DNA from: Okapia johnstoni
Lineage: Eukaryota; Chordata; Mammalia; Artiodactyla; Giraffidae
Reading direction: 5' to 3'
Assembly: GCA_024291935.2 (NCBI GenBank)
Contig: CM044320.1
Location: 47,186,001-47,250,000, forward strand
DNA length: 64,000 bases
In this document: positions 47,328 to 56,826 of the stretch, piece after piece
Position numbering within the stretch: the first letter of the stretch is position 1
Layout of the letters: each line of letters opens with the position of its first letter
Translations under genes and position numbers: made by a program
Notes under the pieces: generated by a model
The model's input: the letters and a program-made list of their open reading frames with translations, nothing else
Told to the model about the DNA's origin: nothing
The model's database searches: none

Positions 47328-48059
47328 GAAGAGGCAAAGCAGGGCAGGAGCTGGAGGGACTCCAGAGAACAAGACAAGTAAGCTCCCTGTCCTCATGGAG
47401 TTTACCTTCTAATAGGGGGCAATGGATAGCAATTGCATAAACAGGTGTTTTTTTGTTGTTTGTTGGAGTTTGTTTTGTTTCCGGTTTTTGTGTAGTAGTA
47501 GATGGCAGGAAGGAGAAACAGAAAAATGGATGAAGAGTGACTATAGCCAGCAGAAAGCTGCTTTAGATAGGATGATCATGGAAAGCTTCTCGGAAGAGAT
47601 GGTATTTGAGGTAAGCTGGGCTGGGCTTCCCTGGAAAGACTACATCTATTCCAAGATTTCTTTTTCCTGTGGGTAAACCTCAAATCTAGGTTGATTTGGA
47701 TGCATCAACTTACTGACCAGTCCCCATGAAAATGAGATACTAGAATAATAACACCAGGTGCTCACATTTACATATAGTGTGTGATCTCCCCCACAAGACC
47801 GTGTGCTAAGTCCTTTTACATAGCCTCCTGTTGCTGTGGTGGGTACCACCAGTCCCGTGTTGCAAACAAGAAGGAGATGTGGATTCTCTCATCTCACATC
47901 CCCAACTCTGCAAGAACAGTGAAGTGTTAATGCACATTGTATTCCCTCTCAGTCCTAGCCCTTTGATGCTCTAGGCAGAAAACAGACCGAGTTTTTTTCC
48001 TCTCTTCTTTGGTGGGCCCGTCTGATATGAACCGAAGATATTTCTCCACTCCACGCACA
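47328..48059. other. No gene seen; unique DNA
   Basis: An 84-aa ORF (47422-47676) without a recognisable domain. No ruminant retroposon. Confidence 0.45.
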
Positions 48060-49560
48060 TCCTCCTCCTCGCAATTAAAAATTTTGAAAGGTAGTGTCAG
48101 GGAAACGAGATGTGTGTCCCAGGAGCTCCAGTACAGCCTCTGATAATACTCGCATTCAACAGTTTTGCAGCCAGCGGCTGGTCTATTTTTTATCTTTCCT
48201 CTCCGGCCTGCTTGCTCCTCCTGGTCAATTTCAGGCGACTCCAGTCTTAACTCGGTGGTCTCCAGGCTTTTTTTTTTTTTTTTGAATAGTTAAGATTTCT
48301 AAGTTAATCAAGTCAAGGCAGTATTTTCTCCAGCATCTCCCTCCCCAAAAAGAAAGCAGGAGAGGGGGGCTCACGCTGGGGAGAGGCCGCGACTGCTAGC
48401 CGCTGGGGTCTACATTTTGTATTTCGCTGACAGCCCAGGGCCGCTCCAAAGCCCGCCGTGCAGCCAATGGGCAGCGGTGATTTATGGAGCTGACTAATGC
48501 TGGCTGAATGCGGCCTGTCAGAGAGCCCTGAATGGCTTCCCCTCGCCGCACAAGCCCCGGCTTTGTGTTGCTAAGCGATTAGAGCAGATGTAATGAGATT
48601 TTGCCCAATCCCCGCTTTGCCCTTTCCTAGCTTCGGCAAAATTGTGTGTGTTTTTGTGAATTTTTAGAGTTTGCCTCCGCATTGTGGCAAACAACGGCTA
48701 ACTTTGCCCCGAGTTTAACGAGACTGGATATTTCCCATTCAGAAGTGAGTAAAAGAACACCTGTCTTCACAAGGAGAAGAGGGGAAAAATCCCCTTTGTG
48801 GTGGCTGAAACATTATCCTAATGTTATATTCATAGCCATAAATGACTTGCTACACTTTCTTTGCGCACCTTATCTGGAAACTTGCAAAGGAGCTAAATTA
48901 AAAGAAAAAGAAATGCATGAGGGTCGGGAAGGGGTGGGGGGTGGGGGGATACCAAGGTCCAGTCCTACAAATGAGAAGATAAAAATAAAGCAGGCATCTC
49001 AAAAAGCATTACTTCCCTCAAGTAAGCTCTAAATTGGCCCACTGCTGGCAGAAAGTCCGATTATTTATGGCGATGAGGAATTTACTGATTTTTTCCCCCT
49101 TAATTACGCTCATCTCTTTGAAAGGGACTGAAGCCTCAATGTGCATTCTATAGAGGGTCATTTAGCAAAATGACATCAGACGCTGGGGCGTGCTCTGCGC
49201 ATCGCGGCTTTAAAAAATGATTATTCTGTGCCACTAAATGGTATAGATGTACCAACACAGACTAGATTTTTAACTCTGGAAGACGTGCTGGCCCCCCGCT
49301 CTTTGTTGGGTTTTGTAAGATGCATTTTGCGCTCGGCTTTCCGCTTGGCTGGAGACACGCTAACTGAATCTGCAAGTAATGCAAGCGGCGAGCGAGGAGC
49401 CCACAAGAGGCGGAGTGGGATTCTGATCACGTCCTTGCTAACTGACAAGAAGCAAGCCAGCCAAAAACCCACCAATTTCTTTTTGAATCTTGGTAATTGG
49501 GTACTTTTACACGCAACTCACGCCATTCGGATAGAGTCACAAGCTTAGATAGGCCAGTGT
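48060..49560. promoter_or_regulatory. Candidate conserved regulatory block 3' of ASCL1
   Basis: About 1.5 kb free of interspersed repeats, with a CpG-enriched first half (48370-48620) and A/T-rich second half. Motifs seen: CCAAT boxes (about 48463, 48605), an E-box CAGATG next to TAATGAG (48585-48597) and many ATTA/TAAT cores. It lies about 0.7-2.2 kb beyond the ASCL1 poly(A) site. The ORFs in it are broken and unlike any protein I know. Regulatory status is inference. Confidence 0.45.
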
Positions 49561-50244
49561 CTCAAAGCGACCACACATTTCTAAGGCTTTTATTTAAATC
49601 TAACTCCTGTAAGAAATTTATATCATACGTACCCTTTGCTTAAAACCAACATGGACAGTGTGTGTAGTGGGAGAAGGGAGTAGAAAATGCATGGCTGGCA
49701 GTGAAGGGAGAAGAACACGCCCACCCCTGGCAGTGTGGACAGGGCTACCTCCCCCAAGCCCAGCCTCAGGCACCACCATCCTTTCTCCCACTCCTGATGC
49801 TCATCTCATCCAGACCTGCCACAGTTTAACAATGAGAAACTCAGAGTGGGACTAAGGGTTAGAAAGTGGGGTGAGGACCCTCTCCTTCCAGTTCACTTTT
49901 TGGGGGATTTTTTTCAGTGTACAGTCATTTTATCAAAAGATGATGCAGCTGTTAATCACCACCTATTTGCTAGGTGTGATTAACTCCATACATTTGCAGC
50001 ATAAATGTCAAGGAAAACAATCTATATATCTATATCTCTATATAGATAGGTATATAGATAGAGATACATCTCCTTGTACAAGTTTCATAGAGTCACCCCG
50101 GATAGGCCTGGTCACAGCACTTATCTTTGTCATTTCTGCCACTTAGCGTCTTACACACCACCCTCTCCACCTCCCTTCCCTTTGGCATTTTGATAATAAC
50201 TTGGATGGGGCAGTAGCATCAAAGAAAACTTGGAGGCAGCTGAT
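49561..50244. other. No gene seen; unique DNA beyond the ASCL1 3' end
   Basis: 50021-50070 is a TCTATA/TATAGA repeat able to fold on itself. The 91-aa ORF (49871-50146) runs through it and is unlikely to be real. Confidence 0.5.
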
Positions 50245-51387
50245 TATTTTCATTTGTAAAAAAAGAAAAAAGTTTTATTACGAAACTAGTTTGTATAAAA
50301 CAGGGTTATACACGGGGTATTTTTTTTTTTGTAAGTTTGTAATAAAACAGTAAGAAAAAAAAAAGGGCAGTGGTAGAAATTTCCCAAAAGGCAACCTATC
50401 AAAACCAACTGGCTGCCACTTTGTGTTTGGACAGTAGCTGCATAAACTTTGTTCTTCTTGAACAGTATTTAATAACATCATTAATACATTAACAAAGTTT
50501 CTATAAAGTAAGACACATTGGTGCTGAAGTACATCTGATGGCCTTTCAATCTCACCTATGAGGACAGTTCTTTACAAAACCACATAGGGGAAATGGCAGT
50601 TGTAAGGTGAACTACACATCTAAAATATGCAGAGGTAATAGCATTACATGTTAAAGTATCAAGATATACACATTTTAAACCATTTGTACAAAACTCTATA
50701 AATTTTTTTCTTTCTTTCTCTCTTATGTACAAAAATATCTTAATATATCCCCAAACTGGTTAGGATAGATACAAATAGATTTTTCTTATAATAAAAAAAA
50801 ATTCACAAAAGATTGGAAGCATTCTATGATGAAAATGGTAGAAAAGATGGTGTGAGGGAGTGAAGCTTGGGGAGGGGGGCCCCAAGAGGCTGGGGGTTTT
50901 GAAAACCCCCAGAGGATCGGGGTTTCAAATAGCATACTTTCACTGCAGACAAACGTCCACAGCTTTATCAGGGTGGGGCATACAGAGAGGAAGGACACCA
51001 ACCCATATCTAGAGGGCCAAAGAACTGCGCTTTCAAGAGAGGGCGGGGAGGTCAGCTCTGCCTGTTAGTGGTGGGTGGGAGTTCCTACAGGGCTTGTGCT
51101 GCTCCCTTACACCAGGAACCCACTGCTTTTGCACACCAGCTTCAATCTGTGCATCCTAGTCATCCTAGGGTCCTAGTCACTCTATCTCCGTGAATGATTG
51201 GAGTGCAAAGATACTGTTCTGAGAGCATCCCTGTTTTGAGAGAGCCTTGCTTCTCAGGCGTGCGGCGCTTAGTTGATGTAGGGGTTGGGGTGCCTGGATT
51301 TGTTTTCTTCTTATTCTCTTCTTCTTCTTTCTTCTCCCTTCCAACATCGCTGAGGAGAAAGCACAAAAGATGCAGATTGTGCAGGCC
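50245..51387 (-). other. ASCL1: ASCL1 exon 2, 3' UTR
   Basis: About 1.1 kb of non-coding exon. The distal part (about 50270-50830) is A/T-rich and agrees closely with the human 3' UTR as I recall it. It contains a consensus Pumilio site, TGTACATA on the sense strand (50724-50731), and A/T-rich runs. The middle part (50866-50912) carries two adjacent hairpin-forming palindromes. The proximal part has a purine-rich AAGAAGAAG-type stretch (51301-51340). No convincing ORF is present. Confidence 0.88.
50274..50279 (-). terminator. ASCL1: ASCL1 polyadenylation signal AATAAA
   Basis: The plus-strand TTTATT is AATAAA on the gene strand. The context (CGTAATAAAACTTTT) is the same as at the human ASCL1 3' end as I recall it. 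Cleavage is expected about 15-30 nt downstream, near 50245-50260. There is no competing AATAAA on the minus strand just upstream. Confidence 0.85.
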
Positions 51388-51730
51388 CTATAACATAAGA
51401 AGAAGGGGAGAGGTTAGTGTGAACTTGGAGGCTAGTGGTGGGAGGAAGCGGAGGTTGGGAGGAAGATCTGTCAGGTAGAGCGCCTCTTTTGACAAGTCTA
51501 GTACTCGGTACACCACCTCGGTACCCCTACCCTGCAAGTCCTTGGAGACCTGGGCAAAGCCGCTCTCTGAAGCCAAGGCTGAAACTTACACGCCAGGATT
51601 TGAAAAGGACAAACTCACGAATCCTTTCAATCCACCCCTCCCCTCATCTCCGCGGGGGCAGTTGCCCTCCTACAGAAGAAAAAGGATGAAGGCAAGAGAA
51701 TCCCCCGGTTCAGGCCCGCATGCCACCTAC
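51388..51730 (-). other. ASCL1: ASCL1 intron 1 (within the 3' UTR)
   Basis: On the minus strand the donor reads GAAGCAG|GTAGGT at 51731/51730, and the acceptor reads a pyrimidine-rich stretch, then TTATAG|GGCCTG at 51388/51387. The flanking exon sequence matches the human mRNA junction (GGAAGCAG then a segment resembling CACAACCTGCATC). The intron begins 46 nt after the stop codon, under the roughly 50-55 nt needed for an exon junction to trigger nonsense-mediated decay, so the normal transcript should escape it. Confidence 0.88.
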
Positions 51731-51776
51731 CTGCTTCCGAAGTCCAATCGCACCAGGGCCTGACCAGGCCGACCCC

Positions 51777-52433
51777 TCAGAACCAGTTGGTGAAGTCGAG
51801 CAGTTCTTGCTCCTCGGGGCTGAGAGGGTCGTAGGAGCCCTCGTCCGACGAGTAGGATGAGACCGGCGAGCCGGCCATGGAGTTCATGTCGTTGGAGTAG
51901 TTGGGGGAGATGGTGGGCGACAGGACGCCGGCTTGGAAGGCGGCGCTCACCGCGTCGTGCTCGTCCAGCAGCTGCTGGAGCGCGCGGATGTACTCTACGG
52001 CGGAGCGCAGCGTCTCCACCTTGCTCATCTTCTTGTTGGCCGCGCCGTTGGGTACGTGCTCCCGAAGGGTGGCGAAGCCAAGGTTGACCAGCTTGACGCG
52101 GTTGCGCTCGCGCTCGTTGCGGCGCGCCACGGCGGCCGGCTGCTGCTGCGGCAGGCTGTAGCCAAAGCCGCTGAAATTGAGCCGGCGTTTGCAGCGCATC
52201 AGTTCGGGCGACGACGAGCGCTGGCGCTTGACTTGCTTGGGCGCTGACTTGTGACCGCCCCCTGAGGGCTGGCCGTCGGCGGCGGGGCTCAGCTGTGGCG
52301 GCGGCGGCGGCGGCGGAGGCTGCTGCGCGCTCTGTGCCGCCGCCGTGGCAAAGAAGCAGGCTGCGGGCGGCAGGAAGGGCTGTTGGGGCTGCGGGCCGGC
52401 GCCGCCGCTCTCCATCTTGGCAGAGCTCTCCAT
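51777..52433 (-). CDS. ASCL1: Achaete-scute homolog 1, proneural bHLH transcription factor (218 aa)
   Basis: ASCL1 is a nuclear proneural transcription factor. It dimerises with E proteins such as TCF3, binds CANNTG E-boxes and drives neurogenesis and neuroendocrine differentiation. The start is the ATG at 52433 (MESSAK); translation upstream has no ATG. Residues 31-46 hold a short Ala stretch, Gln-Gln and an eight-proline run (39-46). The basic region is about 101-113 with RRNERERNR at 104-112, helix 1 is about 114-128, the loop about 129-136, and helix 2 about 137-156. Basic-region Asn106, Glu107 and Arg110 are present. Ser-Pro sites occur at 49, 75, 172, 176, 189 and 205, the class of CDK sites known to tune ASCL1 activity. 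The C-terminus is LLDFTNWF, then TGA at 51777-51779. Human ASCL1 is 236 aa; the difference lies in the Ala and Gln tracts. The coding sequence is intact with no frameshift. The other long frames over it are GC-driven shadows. Confidence 0.98.
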   Translation of the reverse strand: MESSAKMESGGAGPQPQQPFLPPAACFFATAAAQSAQQPPPPPPPPQLSPAADGQPSGGGHKSAPKQVKRQRSSSPELMRCKRRLNFSGFGYSLPQQQPAAVARRNERERNRVKLVNLGFATLREHVPNGAANKKMSKVETLRSAVEYIRALQQLLDEHDAVSAAFQAGVLSPTISPNYSNDMNSMAGSPVSSYSSDEGSYDPLSPEEQELLDFTNWF

Positions 52434-53010
52434 GCACAGCGGCGGCCAAGGAGTCGCGCGATGGGAGCGAGCGGGGACGCGAGGTGCGGGACGCACGCTA
52501 GGGGGACACAGACAGGACCGGGGAGGGGCACGGACAGAGAAGGGAGAGAAGGGGAGAGATAAAGCTGGAGTCCCGAGGTAAGTTACAAAAATACAAAATC
52601 CCCGGGAGAGACTTCTTAGGGTGGGAGCGAGGAAGGTGCAAATACGTCTCCTCCTCCCTCCACCCCGCCTCCTCCCTCCCCTCCTCCCTTCGCAGGTTGG
52701 CTTCAGGAGCCTCGCGTGGCGCTCGCGTGTGAGGCTGCCGCTGGCGCCTTCTTGTTTAAAAAAAAAAAAAAAGTAAGCAGCAGCAGAAGCAAAAGTCGGT
52801 GGTGAGCGCGCTCTACTGTCTTCTATTCTTCTCCCTTTAGGGTTGCGCGCTCTTGCGCCCGGTCTCGGTCTCTCCAGCCGCGACTCGGGCTGTTTGTGTT
52901 ATTTGGTTAACCCCCTTTCTTTGCTTATTTCCTTCTTTTCACTCGCCCTCCTTGGCCGGCTCCCTGTCGCTGCGCCTTCCACGTTCCCTGGCCAGAAGTG
53001 AGAGAGTGCT
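52434..53010 (-). other. ASCL1: ASCL1 5' UTR (577 nt, no upstream ATG)
   Basis: GC-rich leader whose sequence follows the human 5' UTR, including a T-run on the sense strand (52758-52772) after a GCTGCTGCTT motif. I scanned the whole interval for CAT on the plus strand and found none, so it has no upstream ATG in any frame. The ASCL1 frame is open from a TAA at 52899-52901 down to the ATG, 155 codons. The start ATG has T at -3 and G at +4, while the second in-frame ATG (codon 7, 52415) has A at -3 and G at +4. Confidence 0.8.
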
Positions 53011-53310
53011 GGGCGGCCGGAGTGCGGCCGCCTTTTCAACGGGACACCCAGCCCCACGCGCAGCGCTGGCCCCGCCTCGCCCCGCACTCCCCGCTGCTGC
53101 AGCGAGCGGCTGCAGCCCCCCACCCCCCTCCTCTTACCGCCTCCTCCCACCCACTCCCTAAACTCCCCCTCCTCCCCTGCCCTCCCCCCCCCGCCCCCGC
53201 CCGTTCCCTGCGCCCGTTCCTTGCAAACTCTCCATTCAGCCGGGTTTGTTGTTGCAGTGCGTGCGCCTGGCGCGTGCCGGACTCCCGGCTGAATAAACAG
53301 GCGGCGCGTT
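53011..53310 (-). promoter_or_regulatory. ASCL1: ASCL1 proximal promoter
   Basis: Directly upstream of the inferred start site. It holds a TATA-like TTGAAAAGG (53031-53040, about -21 to -30), a G-rich sense-strand tract with GC boxes (53118-53206), two C-type HES sites on the gene strand (CACGCA at 53258-53263 and CACGCG at 53271-53276) and a forkhead-like TGTTTATT (about 53292-53299). The HES sites lie in the spacer of an 11-bp inverted repeat. Direct repression of the human ASCL1 promoter by HES1 through a C-type site is published; that these particular sites are used here is inference. Confidence 0.75.
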
Positions 53311-54420
53311 CTGGGCGGGCTGCAGCCGGGGGGTGGTTCTGGAAAAGAGGGGGCCCAGCGTCGCCGGATGGGCGAATAGCTCTGGAAATTGGAGGTGTAG
53401 GGGTAGACAGGTTTGGGGTGACCTGTCCCAGGATTCTCCTGAAAACTGGGGGAAAAGCACAGGCAAGGGTTTGGGCGGAAAAAGTGACACAGGGCAGTGT
53501 GGAGGTTAGGGACAGTAGGGCTCCATTTTTCCTGTTTTCTTCTCCTACCCTACTGCCACTCTCTTGGGGGGGGGTTTCTGATGTCGTTGGGAGCAGACAC
53601 AAATTAGCTCCTAAAGTTCAGAAAGATGGGGAGAACTCACTCCGTGGAACTAAGTGACTGCTAAAACTTAGGTTCTGGTACCAAGGCATCCTCTCACTAA
53701 CTCTGTGACCCTTGTTGAGCGGCACCCGTACCGAGCCTCAGTTTCCTCTTTGAGAACCACAGAAGGTTGGGTTAGGTGGTCTCTAATGTCCCATCCAGTT
53801 GTGAGAACTAGAATATGCTCCCCCAAACTGAACGAGTGTGGAGGAGGTCAAGAAGGGAGGTGTTCGCACTGAGGGGAGTTGTGATCAGTACTCAGACAGG
53901 TGTGTACAGCACGGATACTCTTCCAGGGTGACCTCCCGCCTGTAGCATCGCCCCCAGCGCAAGGATTATTTCCTGACCGGCTAGGCGGATGCGTAAAGAG
54001 GGGAGCGCTTTGCAGGGTACCCACGGGGGATCTGAGAAAAGAGATGGGGGGAAGTGATGGAGCTGGGGAAGGGGGTTGGGGAAGCAGCTTCGCCGGTTGT
54101 TCGGCGCCGCCGCAGGCACCTCGGCTGCCTTGGCGCGGCCTCTATCCCGCCCCAGGCGTGTGCCCGGCGGGCCGGTGGCAGGCGACTGGGAGCCGAGCCC
54201 GGCTGGGCCGCGTGCTGGCGCCGCGAGGGGGGGAGGAAACGCTTGCAGCCGCCGCTCGGCCGCTTGGACAGCGCCCACCCAGGCGCCCTTTCTGGGCCCT
54301 CGGCCCTGGCCCTCTCTAGCCAGAGCCTGGTCCAGCTTCGGGGCTCCTTGGGACACGGCGCTGCAGGAAACGCGGACGCAGACGGAGCCACGGGTCCCAT
54401 CTCTGTGCAGCTCCGGTGAA

Positions 54421-55520
54421 GGGAGAAGAAGTCAACTGGGGCGCGTCTCAGGTCGCCTTTACATAGACTGAAAAAAGCAGAGCATAACCATCTGGTTGAT
54501 TTGTCCACTAAAAACAGGCAGTTCGGGTTATGGGTGCAGGAATGCTTGTGGTGAGGCATCCGGAAGAATTGCTTCTCACTGAACTGCCCTTTGTGGAGAT
54601 GGGTCTTTCTAAAAGATCGTGGGGGTGACCCAGGGAGCCGCCTTTGGTATGTGTGAGTGGCTGCAAGTGTTGGGGGGTGGGGTGGGGGTGGGGCTCCGGA
54701 GATGAATCACCTCTCTTCTCGGCCTCAGTTTCTTCTTTTGAAATAGATGGGTTTAGGAAACATAGGACTGCATGGTGCCAACAAAGCTCAGTTCTGTAAA
54801 CCTCCCATCTACACAGCCCTCTCCCCGACGGGAACCTGTGGCCTGCTGACCCCGACAGGACTGAGCTGAACTCCGTCCTCTGGCCTTTCCTCCCCGAGTC
54901 CCACCGCAGAAAAGGAGCTGAGAGGGCGCCCAAATTACACTTGTCTCCTCTTCTGGGAAGGACAAGAGGCTATGAGGCCTAAAGCAGAGGTGCACCCCCA
55001 CGCTTTCCAACAGGAGGAAGCGTCGGACCACCCGGCAGAATAAAGGGCCTTCAGACACATGCCGCCACCTACTTGCCCCAGCTGGGAATTTCGAGTGCGG
55101 CCGCTAGGCGGCGTCCACTCCTCCTTAGTAAAATAGAGGCTGAGGGCAGGGTGCAGGGCGGGTAGCCAATAGCAACGCATCGAAGTCCATTTTCCTTCAC
55201 TTTAGGCTGCATCTTGCTCCGTTCCAATTCAGACTCTATCCTTCCGCACTTGACAAAGGCCGATAATCCTGGCTCTACCACCATTTCGAGTTGTGACCTT
55301 AAACAGTCTTTACGGCCCTCAGTTTCCCACTCTGAACCAGACACGCACCACCAGCTCATCTAGAAACATATCTGGGAGCGGGGAAATCTGCCGATGGCCA
55401 GCACTTGTTCTGTTTTCTTCCAGAGTGTGGGCTCCACGGGTACACTGAGATCCTCATTATCAGGGATGTCAAGGCCAGAGCCTACTCCCAACCTTACACA
55501 CACGCACGTGCGCACGCGCG

Positions 55521-55575
<55 letters not shown>

Positions 55576-56589
55576 CATGCAATGGGCGCTCAAATAGAAG
55601 CGCCAACTAGTGAAGCCGAGCATTGTAGTGGCCCTACGCTTTGGCCTCCACCCAGGAGCAAAGACAGCGGGTGCTGCAATCCTTCCGGCCAAAGCCACAG
55701 AACATTTGTCCCTATTCTTCCCTCCCCAGTCCCGAGCCAAAATCCCTCCCTACTCCCACATCCTCAGCCTGTTTCCTTATAGGCTTTGCAAAATCTCCAG
55801 GCTTTCTCTTTCTCCGACTCAAGTAAACACAAATAGTGCTCCCAGCTCCACCCCCCCCAACACATACACACTCACACACCTAAGACAGCTGCCACTTCCT
55901 GCCCCAGGCCCAGGGGCTCCAGCCTTTACCCAGGGGGTTAAGGCAGAATGACTCGATTTGGTATCCAGGCTCTGTCACTTAAAAACTGACTTTGAGCTAA
56001 TAATGGACACTCTGCATCTAAGCTTCCTCATCTACATTCCCATGGTTAGAGCACCTACCTCCAAGAGGTGTGAATTTCAGAGCGATGTCCCTGGAGTGCT
56101 CAGGAGGAGGTCAGACAGAAAGTGATGAATTTTAATGGCCTTTTTCAAACAAGGAGGAAGGCCCTGCTCACAGAGCCCACCCAGGAAAGGGTTTGTGGAA
56201 AGAGGATATTTGACCCCCAGCTTCCTACAACCACACTGCCCTAATGTCTCCAGCCCTTGGAGAGTCAATGCCACCGTGTCCCACTGTCACAGCATCTGGG
56301 AGTCATTTCTGTCCTTTTTGAGGAATGGTGGTGATACTCACTGGCAAATGGTGATGATAGAGAAACAAATTTTTTTTAATACACACAAACAGTAACAAGT
56401 CAGATCAAATTTCATGGCCAGCCCAGGGATGGGCTTCAGCAGAGCCAGTGGCCCTACCCTCCAGCTGTCTGTGGCTCCATTGACACCCAGTGGGCCTGAC
56501 AGTGCAAATCTCCAGGCTTTACTTGACAGGGATGCTCAAGGTCCCATTTATCTAGAAATGGAAGGAGAAGAAGATAACTCACGCAAGGA
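54421..56589. other. No gene seen; MIR fragments and an (AC)n microsatellite
   Basis: MIR-like pieces at about 55235-55330 (TACCACCATTTCGAGTTGTGACC-type) and 55955-56060. A G-run array at 54671-54692. An (AC)n tract at 55525-55572 preceded by ACGCACGTGCGC. No coding frame is convincing. Confidence 0.5.
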
Positions 56590-56826
56590 GGGTTCCATGT
56601 GAAGTGCTCAGATGCTCAGTCATGTCCAACTCATTGAGACCCCATGGACTGCAGCCCACCAGTTTCCTCTATCCATGGTATTCTCCCCCCAAGAAAATTG
56701 GAGTGAGTTGCCATGTCCTCCTCCAGGGGATCTTCCTGACCCAGGGACTGGACCTGCATCTCTTATGTCTGCTGCATTGGCAGGTGGATTCTTTACCACT
56801 AGTGCTGGGAACCCCCAGGGTTCCAT
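56590..56826 (-). mobile_element. Bov-tA SINE with target-site duplication
   Basis: Reverse copy between GGGTTCCAT (56590-56598 and 56818-56826), the first ruminant SINE 5' of ASCL1. Confidence 0.9.

Larger units (their letters stand above)
50245..53010 (-). other. ASCL1: ASCL1 transcription unit (two exons)
   Basis: The gene is read right to left. Exon 1 (about 53010 to 51731) carries the 5' UTR, the whole coding sequence and the first 46 nt of 3' UTR. A 343-nt intron follows, then exon 2 (51387 to about 50245), which is only 3' UTR. The splice sites and the 3' end are visible in the sequence. The 5' end is placed where the minus strand begins to match the human ASCL1 mRNA start as I recall it (AGCACTCTCTC at about 53010); this is knowledge-based, not measured. 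The neighbourhood is a CpG-rich, retroposon-poor domain, typical of a developmental transcription-factor locus. In human the next genes are PAH and C12orf42; neither is visible in this window. Confidence 0.93.
51780..54420. other. CpG island covering ASCL1 coding sequence, 5' UTR and upstream region
   Basis: Dense CpG and high GC run from the coding exon through the promoter to about 54.42 kb (for example 54080-54380, rich in CGCC, GCGG and CGAG). Flanking DNA is markedly poorer in CpG. Such islands are usual for developmental transcription factors. The part at 53310-54420 has no supported gene; the long ORFs there reflect GC content. A MIR fragment (about 53665-53770) lies inside it. Confidence 0.85.

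Noticed and set aside
51857..52247. Overlapping plus-strand ORFs (76-104 aa) antisense to ASCL1
   Set aside because: Antisense shadows of a GC-rich coding exon; no domains and no independent promoter evidence.
51727..52449. 240-codon open frame on the minus strand, shifted relative to ASCL1
   Set aside because: It is a shifted frame of the ASCL1 exon with a non-ATG start (TTG). High GC explains the lack of stops, and its Arg/Ala/Pro-rich translation matches no known protein.
52998..53657. 219-aa plus ORF and 188-aa minus ORF upstream of ASCL1
   Set aside because: They cross the promoter CpG island on opposite strands, without domains; composition artefacts.
53892..54559. Several ORFs of 121-192 aa on both strands
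   Set aside because: Mutually overlapping frames in CpG-rich DNA; none has a recognisable motif.
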